DNA of 64,000 nucleotides from Druceiella hillmani (GCA_039881145.1 JAYKKI010000060.1:5394501-5458500); one strand, 5' to 3'; positions 11,920 through 22,512 are shown, counted from the stretch's first letter. Notes: generated by a model from the letters alone, not told the origin. Numbers and translations: made by a program.

Positions 11920-12130
11920 TACCCGCGGCGCATTATCGTCACGATCGACAAGCTTTCTCTCACACCACTGGGGAGCTTTCAGGAGGCGGGGCAGCCGAAT
12001 GCTTCAAAGCTTGGCCGCTCGCCAAAACCGATAGAGCTATCGGGTCCAGAGCGCCTCTGCGCCGTTATTCGCGGCCCGAAAGCCTCCTCATTTGCGCCGA
12101 ACGATCAACCGAATAAGAAAAACGAAGACC
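11920..12130. other. GC-rich unique island
   Basis: The strongest compositional outlier in the window. It is rich in CG dinucleotides ('gtacccgcggcgcattatcg', 'gccgttattcgcggcccg', 'gaggcggggcagccg') and sits immediately after the degenerate tandem repeat. No frame reads well. It may be a promoter, enhancer or conserved non-coding element; there is no independent evidence in the sequence for which. Confidence 0.35.
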
Positions 12131-12134
12131 TGAG

Positions 12135-12580
12135 ATGTGGTAGGTACGAATTATTCGCTCATGGAATTCTCATTTAGTTAGTATTAAATGAAGATTGGAG
12201 TTATCCTTTGACTCACTTTCGCTATTTGCAGGATTTAATAAAAGAGAAAATCATTAGGTGAAAATGTACGAAGGCTTGTACTAAATGAAAAGTGTCAGAA
12301 ACTGTCTATTTGTACTCCTAACTGTCTGATCCGACAACAAACTGTGCAAAGTGAGACAAAAAGCACAAAGTTGAAAATAATCTTCCTCGATGTATGTTTT
12401 TTTAATTTTTTTTGAAAAATCAAATTAATGTTTTACAATTATTATATGAGGCTGCTTACAGACCAATAATGATTCATGCGGATATTTCCACCCAAGTAGC
12501 CGTGAGGCATATGTCAGGGTGACCGTATGAAGTAAAGTGATGGGATATAGCATCGCTATCTTTTATTAAAGTGAGTATAT
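12135..12580. other. Sequence without recognised feature
   Basis: Moderately AT-rich DNA between the GC-rich island and a TA microsatellite. No feature was recognised. Confidence 0.4.
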
Positions 12581-12583
12581 ACA

Positions 12584-12587
<4 letters not shown>

Positions 12588-12632
<45 letters not shown>
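12588..12632. repeat. (TA)n microsatellite
   Basis: A TA tract of about 45 bp. Confidence 0.96.
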
Positions 12633-12634
<2 letters not shown>

Positions 12635-12839
12635 AGGGTAAAAATGAGACCGATTCCAAACTTTCTTTAATGATCATTGATACAATCAAAAGCAAAATAA
12701 ATAAAAAGCAAACGTTTATTATACTTGCATAAGAAAAAAAAAAATTTCTTAAACCTCTAAGAAAGAGGATACCGCCTACAATGGACAGGAAAGGGCCCAT
12801 ATGCAATCTTTGAAATGAGGATAGTCGCCCTTTGAAATA

Positions 12840-13043
12840 AAGCAACGTTGTACATAAAGTTTTTTTTAGTATGTTTGCTTGCATAACGCCTTTTTAATGT
12901 TCTTGTATGCTTTCCATACCGGCGAGCTATTTTGTTTAAGGCGAGTTCCCCATCATCCACAGCCTCGGTTGTTTTATTAATGCTTTCTGGGTCCACTCAA
13001 CGTACGGTGGAGCATCTCTTTTTGTCGGGTACTTAGGTGGCAT
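12840..13043 (-). pseudogene. psq/pogo-type transposase N-terminus (helix-turn-helix), frameshifted
   Basis: From an ATG at 13041-13043 the minus strand reads 'MPPKYPTKRDAPPYVEWTQK', then after a one-base frame change 'TEAVDDGELALNKIARRYG' and 'KHTRTLKRRYASK'. The pattern of a tryptophan, 'a...V..GelalnkiArryG', then 'hTrtLkRR' matches the psq-type DNA-binding helix-turn-helix found at the N-terminus of pogo/Tigger-type transposases and related proteins. The rest of a transposase (CENP-B-type domain, DDE domain) is not recognisable downstream; beyond residue 60 the frame degenerates. A domesticated gene exon is the alternative, but the frameshift argues against it. Confidence 0.6.
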
Positions 13044-13049
13044 TATTTT

Positions 13050-13460
13050 TTACAAAAAAAAAGAAACAAACACTTTAATTTTAAGTAAAACGCGTTTATT
13101 TCTGATAGGGTGATAGAGGTCATTCAGGGCTCCTAAGGGCATCTACACTTACCGACTCTAAGGCATCTGTCCTTTTTACTCGAGATAGATGCCACTTGCT
13201 TTAGAAAAAAAAAACAATAAATTACTATAATTTTTATGAAAAAATAAAACACATTTAATACTTCAGTAATTGGACAACTAAAATAAAATATATTCACTAT
13301 ATTTACCTATTAAAATAAAATGTTGCCAGCCGGATAAAATAACACAATCTATCAAATAAAACAATCCGAACCTTTTAGACTCCATCTACCGACACGTTTT
13401 GTTCTGTCCGTTGACTCGGTTAAAGCAAGGTCTAACACTTTCCTAATATAGTATTAAATT
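13050..13460. other. Sequence without recognised feature
   Basis: AT-rich with a few GC-richer patches. No repeat or coding signal was recognised. Confidence 0.4.
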
Positions 13461-13466
13461 TTCAAT

Positions 13467-13537
13467 GGGTGTCTCTATACATGTCGAGTTACTATCGAGG
13501 AATACGTGTCTCTATACATATCGAGTTACTATCGAAA
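13467..13537. repeat. Short direct duplication, about 34 bp x 2
   Basis: The phrase 'gtgtctctatacat' followed by 'tcgagttactatcga' occurs twice in tandem. Confidence 0.9.
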
Positions 13538-13939
13538 ACTTAAGCTAACAATCAAACAATCAAACTTTGTAACGAACAGTATATTGTACTAGGAATGGTG
13601 ATGATGCAATAACTGTATTCGTCAAGGAGCCAGCGGATGGTCAATATTTTAAATGGGTTGTTGATATTGAATGTTTAACTTGTGGGAGGTTAAAAGGGAG
13701 TACATTGCAACATTTTTTTTAAAAGAAATACACAATGTCTGTGTTCGTAGGTAGTCCTAATATTCATCAGCAGCAGTCCTCAAAGCGTGATGGACCGGTT
13801 TGCGATCATCATTATTTTTATAATAGCAATGTCTGTATTCGTAGAAAAACACTTATCAAATAAATAATTTTCTAACATCGAGTACCAGCAAATTCATCAG
13901 TAATCAGTCAGTAGGATAGCAATATGATTTTTTATTATT

Positions 13940-14882
13940 CATCACTCTGATCAAAGCTTTCTGGGCGATCTGGTGTGGTTTTTAAAATGTATAAGAGTTG
14001 CCTTAGTTTTGGGGCAAGTTTGCCAATATGAAAATTATAGCGCCGCGAATAGCCAATGTAAACATTTAGAAATTTAATGTCGTGTATACCTTCGAACGGT
14101 TTGAATTCACGCGTTATATTTTCCGAACAGTCACGAATCGTTATGATTTGGTCAATAGATTGCTGTCATTTATCAAAGCTTTGATTTTCTGGATATTCAG
14201 TATCGGTAGTTTGCATTTTGTTGTATATACCTTCGAACGGTTTGAATTCACGCGTTATATCTTGCGAACAGTCACGAATCGTTATGATTTGGTCAGTAGA
14301 CTGCTTTCGTTTGTCAAAGCTTTGATTTTCTGCATATTCAGTATTGGTAGTTTAACATTTAGCCAAGTTTTGACTTTGTGTAATGTCCTCATTAGTTTTG
14401 ATAGTCAAATTAGGTCACGTTTTGTCATGTATCAATAGTAGGGCAATATCATCAGCAAAATTAACTATGGTCCCTCCATAAACGTAACTATGTTTAGGCA
14501 AATCTAGGCAAAGGTAACTACGTCTAGATTTGTCAAGTCATTTATGTAAGTTAAAAATAGTTCACTGCTTTGTGGAACATCGAACTATAGTGACATTTCC
14601 TCTTTAACCATATCAACAATTTAAACTGTCTGTATCCTGTTTTTCAAATAGCTAACAAACCAACACACCGTCTTGTATACTTGTATGTCGCATTTTTCTG
14701 AAAGATCTTGTGATACAAAGTCGAATGCTTTTAAGGATCACAACTAGGCATTTACTATTTGCATCTATGTATGTGTTAAGTTATATATTCTTTGACTGTT
14801 CTTAGAGCATAGAGTGTACCTCTCCCTCTCCTAAAGCCAAATTCAGAGTAAATTTCGGTTGTCTCCAAAAATTCGGTCAGTG
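13940..14882 (-). pseudogene. LINE reverse transcriptase (Jockey/CR1-like) with FADD motif, broken
   Basis: Read on the minus strand across frames, the palm and thumb of a non-LTR reverse transcriptase appear in order: 'FGFRRGRGTLYALRTVKEYI' (about 14870-14810), 'FDFVSQDLSEK', 'VCWFVSYLKNR', 'DVPQSSELFLTYINDL' (substituted form of the GVPQGS...YINDL block), and 'GTIVNFADDIALLL' with the catalytic F/YADD at 14448-14459. Then come 'TLHKVKTWLNV' and, near the end, 'KLAPKLRQLLYILK'. Several stops and frame changes break the reading. The endonuclease and C-terminal tail are not seen. A 141-bp tandem duplication (14086-14367) lies within the segment just after the FADD region; it also creates a 118-codon plus-strand frame that I regard as a shadow. 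Confidence 0.8.
14086..14367. repeat. 141-bp tandem duplication inside a LINE relic
   Basis: 'ataccttcgaacggtttg' occurs at 14086 and 14227, and similarity continues for the full 141 bp with few differences. Because 141 is a multiple of three, the duplicated frame stays open on the plus strand, giving a repeated 47-codon shadow frame. Confidence 0.92.
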
Positions 14883-14889
14883 AAATATA

Positions 14890-15190
14890 AAAAATAAAAA
14901 AAAATATTTTTTTAAAGCTGTTAAAAAGTTATTTCGATATTTGAGTTTAAGGTAAAATAAGAGATTATATCAGAAAAGGTCGTACACACAGCAATAAGCA
15001 ACAGACAAGAAACTTTTTTCAATTCTATTATTCTGAATTAATTGATGAATTTGTATCCCACAAGACCAAAAAATCGATATTAAGGCAATCATGTAATCTT
15101 GTAATTTCTGTCAAACTATTTAAAAATTTAATTTTTCCCGATATAAATATATTGTCCACTCTGTCTTACACAGGCACAAAAACATTGTGT
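14890..15190. other. AT-rich sequence without recognised feature
   Basis: Spacer between the LINE relic and the first Helitron. Nothing was recognised. Confidence 0.4.
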
Positions 15191-15193
15191 ATA

Positions 15194-15623
15194 TCATCAT
15201 CATCATCATCATCATCATATATATTAATACGATAAGGTTGATGTTACTCTCCCTTTTTAGAAAAAACCTCACAACTAATCCACATAAATTATATATCATT
15301 TTATAGATAATTGCTTGCTCTACCGGCATCCACAACTAAAAAATTTATTATTGCTATTGTTTTTGCAAATTAATTAATTATTAAAATTATATACACAAAA
15401 CAGCAATGCTGCCATCTAACGGCTCAACGTCAATATGATTGACGGTCGGTAAAATTTTTGTTTAATTTCAAATCCACTCACGTATAAATAAAGTGGCGCT
15501 TTAGCTCAATGCTTTTGATACTTGCTCCTCTATATGTCAATTTTAGTAAAATATTTGTTTGATCTGTCATCTGGGCTTCATAATGGAATAAATAATGCGA
15601 AGACTTCGCACGGGTCACGCTAG
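15194..15623 (+). mobile_element. Non-autonomous Helitron, copy 1
   Basis: The 3' end shows the Helitron signature: a short hairpin 'gcgaagacttcgc' (15597-15609), a 10-nt spacer and the terminal CTAG (CTRR type) at 15620-15623, followed by T. The 5' end starts with TC inside an (ATC)n tract after an A, consistent with insertion between A and T without target duplication. Length is about 430 bp. No Rep/helicase is encoded, so mobility would need an autonomous partner elsewhere. It is very similar along its length to the copy at 61.4 kb and to the inverted copy at 31.3 kb. Confidence 0.88.
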
Positions 15624-15899
15624 TTTAAAATATTATGACATCAGTGTCATCTTCATACTTTTCTTCCAACTTTTGCGTAAGTTTGCAGACTCCGTTCTTT
15701 TCATAAAGTTGTATTCATTGGTCCCAAAAATAAAGATACTGGGTATATTTTTTACATATTTAAAAAAAAGAGAATATTTTGGGACCATTATTACTAGACC
15801 TTTCAAACTACACCTCACACTATTTAAGAGTTTTTTTTCATGTTTTTTATTCATCCCCCTAAAATTTTCATTTGGATACATATGAGCATTATCTATTGA

Positions 15900-16055
15900 A
15901 ATACATGGGGGTTTATTTATTTTATTATTGTGCCAAATTTTTAGTTTCTACATCAAACGATTTGCGAGAAAAATGGCTGCAACAGGCAGACAGAGTATAA
16001 GGATACGGTTTTAAGGATACGGTTTTTTATTCTGAGTTACGGAACCCTAAAAAAA
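15900..16055 (+). repeat. Dispersed insect repeat with 'tacggaaccctaaaa' tail, copy A
   Basis: 'ttgtgccaaatttttagttt', 'gatttgcgagaaaaatgg' and the tail 'gttacggaaccctaaaaa' match in order the copies near 39.0 and 45.9 kb. This arrangement (sequence on a polite lowercase level varies, ending in a tacggaaccctaaa tail) is common in moth and butterfly genomes. The upstream limit is uncertain. The phrase 'aaggatacggttttaaggat' includes a small local duplication. Confidence 0.65.
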
Positions 16056-16059
16056 GAAA

Positions 16060-16645
16060 ATTTTATTAACAGAACATTTATATCATTATGTTTATATAAG
16101 ACATTAAAAATGACAATAAATTTTACTGACATTTTCTTCGTACTATTTATACACACATACTGAATGTGTATGTATGCATTTATGGATTTAAGTATGGACA
16201 TCATTTTTATTAACACTGTCCAGGACGTGAGGAAATAAGTGCGAATCACTTCAAAACTATATCCATATCAAATGACAGATTTCTGATAATTAAAAACGTA
16301 TTTATATAATCAATTTTATTGTTAAAAGTACAGAAATATTTTTAAAAAATTAGTAATTATGGCACTTTTCTGGCTACGTCATCTTACGCTATCTTTTGGC
16401 AATTAAAATAATCTAAAACTATTTGTATAATAATATCTTTTTATCTTAAATTCTAATATACGAGGAACAAAAAAAAACATGATATCCACTTTGGCTAAAA
16501 AAACAAAAAATTCTGACAACGGAATGTATAACATAAATTATTGACAATTGTTGCATAAATCATCTGAATATCTCACAAACTGTGCCACTTAAAATGAAGG
16601 AGTAACATGTTCATGGTTTGACTTCAACACAGCTAAATAAAATCA
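16060..16645. other. AT-rich sequence without recognised feature
   Basis: No recognised repeat or coding signal between the dispersed repeat and the piggyBac relic. Confidence 0.4.
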
Positions 16646-16650
16646 TAGAC

Positions 16651-17215
16651 CTAAAACGCATTATACTCAACCACATCCAGGTTTTTTAACTCAGGTATAT
16701 CGTGACATACAAACTTGGTCCCATAATTACATATATAATTACGACATTTGTTGGAGCATTTCATCATCAAATAGCTTATTCCAGAAGTAAGACAAATCTT
16801 TCTCATTGTCAACCGTCAACTTCGAAGAAGCAGAATGAGATATTATATTGAGGTTTGCGAACCCCAGCAGTAGACGGCGTCTTTACCCATTTATTATTAA
16901 TAGCAAAAGTTGATGATAACTCTGAAATACGCTCACTGTCTGAACTGTCACTGTCAACTTCTTCTCCAAGGTCCTGATATTATTCTACACCTTCCCCCTC
17001 ATCACTTTCATGATGCTTTATTAGTTCCAATTCAGATATTAAAAACTGTTCCATCTTTTTCTCATTGTCCGATTCATTCGAAGCTCACAACAAAGAATTA
17101 AATTCTTCTTCGAAAGATAGATAATCTACTCTTAATATTTTCTTGCAGGTCGTTGAAGTGAACTTTGGGATTGATGTTTGACATTTGAACAACTCGCTTT
17201 ACCGTTTTCTGCCAT
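16651..17215 (-). pseudogene. piggyBac-like transposase N-terminal part, broken
   Basis: From an ATG at 17213-17215 the minus strand starts 'MAENGKASC'. In shifted frames it gives an acidic segment ('SFEEEFNSLL', 'ASNESDNEKKMEQFLISELE', 'EEVDSDSSDSERISELSS'), then 'KWVKTPSTAGVRKPQYNI', 'NEKDLSYFWNKLFDDEMLQQ', 'NYGTKFV' and 'IPELKNLDVVEYNAF'. An acidic N-terminus followed by 'W.k.p....r..nI', a 'fw..lFddeml..i' block and 'I.eLK' is the order seen at the start of the piggyBac transposase domain. Internal stops and at least two frame changes break it, and the DDD catalytic region is missing. Terminal repeats with TTAA were not recognised. Confidence 0.65.
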
Positions 17216-17358
17216 TTTGCTTAAATAATCTAATAAAATTATAGACACTTCACAAAAAAAGTTGTGTCGCTACAATGGATGTGGAGCCTGTCAGACTCCG
17301 GCCAATATTTCGATCGGTATGACTAAAGTTTCATGGATCATGTGACGCAATCTCCTCA

Positions 17359-17742
17359 ATGATTATTTTGCTACCAATACTGAAGCTACTAAGCAGCTCG
17401 GATATTGGAAGCAGAGGGAAGTGTGTGAAACTAAGAAGCCGAAATTTTAAAGGAACCTGTGAGGTTCCAGGTCCACAGTTAAAGGTTAAGACTGAGAGCA
17501 CAATAAAAACTAAAATGAGTCAGGCTTACTTTACTGTGGCTCTGCTATTCCTTGATACGCTTTCTAACTGGTATTCGAGGAGAAAACTCTATTCTTCATT
17601 TATATTTGTTTCACTTTTCTTTACGATCTCATTACTCTACTTACAAACTTGCCATACAAATTGTCGTAGCAAAGGAAGTGTTAGTTCAAAACATTTTGCC
17701 CATGTGGTATATTTTAAATTAATTCCAGCCAATAATACATAA
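17359..17742 (+). other. Unassigned 127-codon open frame, coding status doubtful
   Basis: The longest ATG-started frame in the window. It has no recognisable domain. The middle of the product is hydrophobic ('SFIFVSLFFTISLLYLQTC', around residues 80-98), which could be a membrane segment, but T-rich DNA gives such segments by chance. No nearby TATA box, Kozak context or splice signal supports it. It lies just upstream (on the opposite strand) of the piggyBac relic and could be part of that element's flank. I consider a chance frame most likely. Confidence 0.15.
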
Positions 17743-17759
17743 TTTACCAATGAACATTA

Positions 17760-18790
17760 TATCATTAATATAAACCAGACGAAAATATGTTAAAATGACG
17801 AAGTGTACCCACTTTTATAAGAAAAATTACTATTTTTTTAATTTAACGACTCTTCTTTTTTAAAAATAGACACAAATATTAGATAAAATGCGGATAACAG
17901 ACATATTTTAAAAACAAACCTTTTTACAAAAATTGTATCCTACTTTTAAACTTATACTTTTAGATTGAAAGAACACTACATCAAAAAGTGATATCAAGTA
18001 TGCGTTGTCTGCTATCTATAAATATAGATGGTACTAGATCCTATAAATCATGTCGAAATTGTCTAGGGAAGGATCTCAGCCCCAGCATAATTTCAACTGC
18101 CCAGCCATCATTAAAAGCCTACTGACTAGGCTACTGACAAATTCCCATTTCAAGGAAATCTCTACAACAACAAAATTGTGGACATTGCCAAAGCTGTGAT
18201 CTTGGCACACGGATCAATCTAAGACTAATTGGACTTCAAATGGACACGACACCAACCAACCATCCAAACTTATACTTTTTTCCTAAATATAGTAGCATTG
18301 AAACTCACATGTGTTTCTCCAATATTTCTCGATTAAAAAGAAGCAAACACGATTTACCAAATTAATTACAGGCCATTAACTAGGCTCTAATTACGGCACT
18401 GAAAATAAATTTAAACCTTGTGCCACGTCATTATTTCCAAATGTCGGCAACTATTAATGAAAGATGATTATCAAAATAAACGACAACAGTTTATGAAAAT
18501 TTAACCACATATAATAGATTTCATTAATCTATCATATAAAGTGGTTTACTTGATTTAAATAAAAAAAAATTGAACCTAAACACCGCTTTCGATGGACAAA
18601 GAGATCGCTCGTGATTTATTTTTTAAAAAAGCAACGTTGCCAAATTTGTTCCATATAAATTATATATTCTTTATGTATATTAATGTAAACACTATTCCCA
18701 CCTTCCACGCGGGTTGTTTCAGGGATCCGTAAAACCCCATCTCATACAAAAGAGGGGACCAGCGAAGATCTCCTAATAGTGTCCCGTATC
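17760..18790. other. Sequence without recognised feature
   Basis: AT-rich with a more balanced patch at 18050-18260 that contains many in-frame stops in all readings I tried. No repeat was recognised. Confidence 0.4.
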
Positions 18791-18819
18791 TACAGTCTCA
18801 GTCTTCCATCCAGTACAGA

Positions 18820-18990
18820 TGATACATATGGCTAATTTATTGCTACGAGAGAAATCTTTTACAGCTAACCAGAACACCAATCTAGCCCCGTTTGACGAGC
18901 GGCCGGGAATCGAACCCGGATCTCCGAAATGCGCCGCGCCGCCAAAGGCCGTATGTGATTAATTCAACTCTCCAGTATGACGACAATATA
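18820..18990 (-). mobile_element. tRNA-derived SINE, copy 1
   Basis: The minus strand carries a tRNA-type B box (complement of 'ggaatcgaacc' at 18906-18916, i.e. GGTTCGATTCC) preceded by the conserved 'ctttggcgg' block and followed by a non-tRNA body. The body ('gatacatatggctaattt', 'ttacagctaacca') matches the SINE at 28.44-28.61 kb. Pol III promoter boxes of this kind define tRNA-derived SINEs. The tRNA part does not fold into a standard cloverleaf by eye, so it is not a tRNA gene. The tail and target duplication were not recognised. Confidence 0.8.
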
Positions 18991-18999
18991 TTTCCAACG

Positions 19000-19540
19000 A
19001 GTTATTTTTTTATAGGCATAGTTCACCTTTTTGCTGTCACTCAATACTTAATAAACGAGAAAAGTTCAATGTTCAATATTTGACGGTTTGTTTTTATTTA
19101 AAATATTTTTTTATTTAAAATGAGGAAAAAGTAGTGGAACATTAACTTTTGCAATAGTACTTTTATCCAGCACATTCGTTTCTACGTCTTTGTAAAAAAA
19201 AACATTTATTTTAAATTATCCTTAAAAGGTTGATCGCATTAATTGTTAGCAGTTTAATTTTAATTCATCTCGTAGCTTTTGATAAAACCTTATACTTTCA
19301 TTACCTATGACTAATTTTCAATGAATAATAAATTTCCTGTATAAAGAAAGGAAAGCTTCTGGCCATTTTTAAAATTCTCTGGTTTATCTCGTTTTTAAAA
19401 TAAAAAAGGAAAATTTAAATATAGTTTTTTTCCTGAATATTTTTACTTGCCCAATATAATACATTTTTGTTCAGAAGTAAACTGCAATCGTCGATTATGA
19501 TCAACTTAGTCGTAAGAAGACGAGTGAGTACAATCGCCTT
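19000..19540. other. AT-rich sequence without recognised feature
   Basis: Spacer between the SINE and the Jockey-like relic. Nothing was recognised. Confidence 0.4.
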
Positions 19541-19549
19541 AACTTCATC

Positions 19550-20165
19550 TAATAGCATCACATAGGCACTCTTGAGTCTCATCAGGGCAATAGTAAGTAG
19601 CCTATGATATAATGTATTTAGATGAGTTGATAGACGAAATTTGTATTAATCAGAATAGGATTTAGCTTCTTCAAGATTAGTTGGAATTTTAAGAAAGTAA
19701 TGAATTTCTAATATGGAACCAAGGCACGACAGTAAAACTGTCCGAATTTTATTTTGAGCTGTTTGGAGGTAGAGAATATTCAGCTTTCCAGCTGAGAACA
19801 ACTTCTGTATTTTATCCAGTATTAAGTCTAAATAGGTTTATGAGGTATAAATCCAAAGAAGTTTTATCGAGCATTAACTCTAAATTTGTTGATTAGGGAT
19901 AAGTTGGACTATCTACCAACAATCCATAGTAGATTTCTAAATAGTATAATAGTTTCATTCCATGTGTGTGATCCATAAAATGATATCATCTTCCGATATA
20001 AGTGAAAACCCAAATATTTGGCAGAAGAGGACTATGGCAACGTGCCTTAGCTTATGTTGACTGATAAGTAGTCTCCACGTCATAATAATGCAATTCATGG
20101 ACATTTGCACTTATATGCCACTTATTTAACAACTTGTTAATTTTTTGGTTGCTTTAACAATAAAC
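19550..20165 (-). pseudogene. Jockey-clade LINE reverse transcriptase C-terminus, broken
   Basis: The minus strand read across frames gives, in order, 'LLNKWHISANVHELHYYDVE' , 'AKYLGFHLYRKMISFYGSHT', 'LLWIVGR', 'SNLSLINKF', 'LKIPTNLEEAKSYSD' and 'YKFRLSTHLNTL'. This is the order of the conserved blocks after the RT palm in Jockey-clade elements (W.i..N..K, KYLG..ld, lLwl.GR.s.Ls..NK, dL.iptv.eE...ys.kY..Rl..HpN.L). Stops and frame changes are numerous, so it is an old relic. The part encoding endonuclease and the catalytic YADD is absent. Confidence 0.75.
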
Positions 20166-20169
20166 TACT

Positions 20170-21420
20170 TGCTTTATTTTGAATATGATTACATGAAGAA
20201 AAAATTTTTTTTTGAGTGAACATTTTTGGCTTTGATCCTCAATAATTTTAATTTAGATACAAAATATGAATTACAATCCTTACGATGTAAAATATACATC
20301 TCTGCAGAAGGTCGGCATACATAATACAGAGGACTTAAAAAAAGCATTTGTTTCCCTGCAAATATAAAATAACAAAGTTTTTTTGCGTCAAAATAATTAC
20401 AAATGACATCCTACATACAGGAACGACAACCCCACAAGGGAAATATCTGTGAAAAAAAAATAAAACAATTTACTAAAAACCGGACAGAGCATCAAGTACC
20501 GGCCACTACTGTCGCGTTTAAAATGCTCCCAAACAATTTTTGGTCTCAAATATGCGAACAAAGTCTGCACGCAAAATATGTCGCCAACCGTCGCTCTCTG
20601 CTGTATAATTAATTACAACGATAAAACTCGTCGGAACACGTGAGTAATATTTTTATTTTGTGGGAAAAATAACTAACCACGTTTAAACTGGAAACTTTAA
20701 TCGTGTTACCGCCCTAGTTAAATTGTAGCTGTATGCTTGAAACACTCGACTGATGTAAAAAGTAACATTTATTATGACGGCTGCTCAGAATTAGCGGCTG
20801 TTTGCATGCTGCAGTTTGTGAAATTATTACCTAAATAAAACTGCCGTCAGTGGTTATCAAGAATACTGACCATATACGTCACTATTCAACTGCCGTTAAT
20901 GATTTAGATATCGACTAAGTAACTTAAAATTGATGTAAATCGGAGATATGCAATAAACACTGTTCATTACCATAAGCTAGACATTTAAACATTAAAACCC
21001 TTACTGCATAAATATTATGTTGTAATATTATGTTGTTAACTTGTATATATATTTTATTAACATACTAGTTGTGCCCACAATAACATTTTGATAGACCCGT
21101 GGGATTTGTTTAGACGGATAATTAAAAAAAATCGAAATAAGATATGAAAAGATATAATTAATAAAATTTCTACTACACTGATTAAGCCTTATGGAATTTC
21201 AACGAAAAAGCTTTTGATGATCTAGGGTTCTGCTACTATACCATAGCTGATGCCTTACGAAATTGGTTTTGCTACAGCAACACACAATCAAAAACCTAAA
21301 CATAGTCTAAAAGTATATATCAAATACTGATCAAAGAGTAAAGTAATTATATTGTTCCGAAGAGGAAGATTTTCAGATGCCATTGTATTTGAATGCATAT
21401 TTAACCTCTAATAGGTGTAC
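20170..21420. other. AT-rich sequence without recognised feature
   Basis: Mostly unrecognised. A more GC-balanced patch at 20450-20610 overlaps a 69-codon plus-strand frame (20403-20612) with no recognisable motif. Confidence 0.4.
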
Positions 21421-21424
21421 AGTA

Positions 21425-21790
21425 TGAACTTCGTAACGTGTACACGTTAGACGTGTACGCGTAGATACTACGGAGATAGTACTACATGCTACAGAGATAG
21501 AGATAGATACTAGATACTACGTTAGACGTGTACGTGTAGATATACGTGTACACGTGTATGCGTAGATACTACAGCCTCAAAAAGTAAGAATGTTTAAAAA
21601 TGCTTTACAAAATCCAATATCAACGTCATCATAAGTTTGAAATCATTTACGATATTAATATTAAACAAAAACTTGGTACCAGAATTACTAATTACCTGAG
21701 CAAAAGTCATATCAATAGATTTAGTAGGTTTTTGATTAAATCCATTCGGATATTGTCTACACTGGAATGAATTTGTCCGGCTTATTTAAA
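21425..21790. repeat. Dispersed repeat with cryptic 'acgtgtacgcgtagatacta' units, copy 1
   Basis: A run of overlapping 'acgtgtac(g)cgtagatac' words at 21440-21570 is followed by 'aaaaagtaagaatgt', 'aatccaatatcaacgtcat' and 'aaacaaaaacttg', which recur in the same order near 46.85-47.0 kb. The family is not one I recognise. Confidence 0.6.
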
Positions 21791-22384
21791 AACACACACA
21801 ACGTTAATTTATACATGTATTTACTTTTTAAGGGAATTACGTTAAGCAGAACTTCAGTAGACCATTGAAGAACATCAGAGGGTTTTACTTTCAATGTAGT
21901 CCTAAATATAATTTGATAGTTTTCGTAACTAGTTTTTCTCTCACGGAATTGACGAAGGATATCAATGTCGTGAAGGTAATATGTGGAACAGTTTTCACTA
22001 TTTGTGTATTAATACAATCTATCATAATAAAATGTATCACACAAAAAGGATGGAATAGAACAAACATTCCCGAATGGGTCCACCCTCTATAGATCCCTAG
22101 GATTTCGACTTGCTGGAGGCTTTACGTCATCAAGAAAAAGAGATGGAGGTCCACGAGATCTAAGCGGAGATTCGGACATCAAATAAAATAAGGACTAGTC
22201 GGAGTAAGCATTAACGAAGAACTTAAGGTGCAGTTCAAAAAACGACATCGGCAGAACTGGTTTCAGAAAGCATTACCCATTTCTTAAAAAAATATGTCCT
22301 TTTTCTGTATCATGGATAATCATAAGAAAGTTTTTGATAGTTTTTCTATCTTCGTTTATTCCTTTTGGAATAAGGTTTTAGCGC

Positions 22385-22512
22385 GTTACCTCTGGATTAG
22401 AATGACGCCAAGTGGGCTCCCGGCAAAGAAGTTTGATAACCTCTGGATTAGAATGACGGCAAGTGGGCTATAGAGGTAAAAATGTTTGGTAACCTCTACG
22501 TTAGAGTGACAG
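22385..22512. repeat. Degenerate direct repeat, about 55 bp x 2-3
   Basis: 'acctctggattagaatgacg' occurs at about 22388 and 22439 and a diverged form ('acctctacgttagagtgac') at about 22492. Confidence 0.85.

Noticed and set aside
12588..12632. TATA-box candidates in the (TA)n tracts
   Set aside because: TA repeats are everywhere in the window and no start or transcript evidence accompanies them.
14082..14438. 118-codon plus-strand frame with two 47-residue repeats
   Set aside because: It is antisense to a LINE reverse transcriptase relic; the repeat is a 141-bp DNA duplication.
15595..15885. 96-codon plus frame overlapping an 82-codon minus frame
   Set aside because: It starts inside the 3' hairpin of a Helitron and runs into AT-rich DNA; both strands are open and no motif is seen.
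20403..20612. 69-codon plus frame in a balanced patch
   Set aside because: No recognisable motif, no splice or promoter signals; kept only as part of the unassigned stretch.
21865..22092. 75-codon plus frame with a hydrophobic segment, considered as an odorant-receptor-like exon
   Set aside because: Only hydrophobicity supports it; no conserved residues could be named, and T-rich DNA gives such segments by chance.
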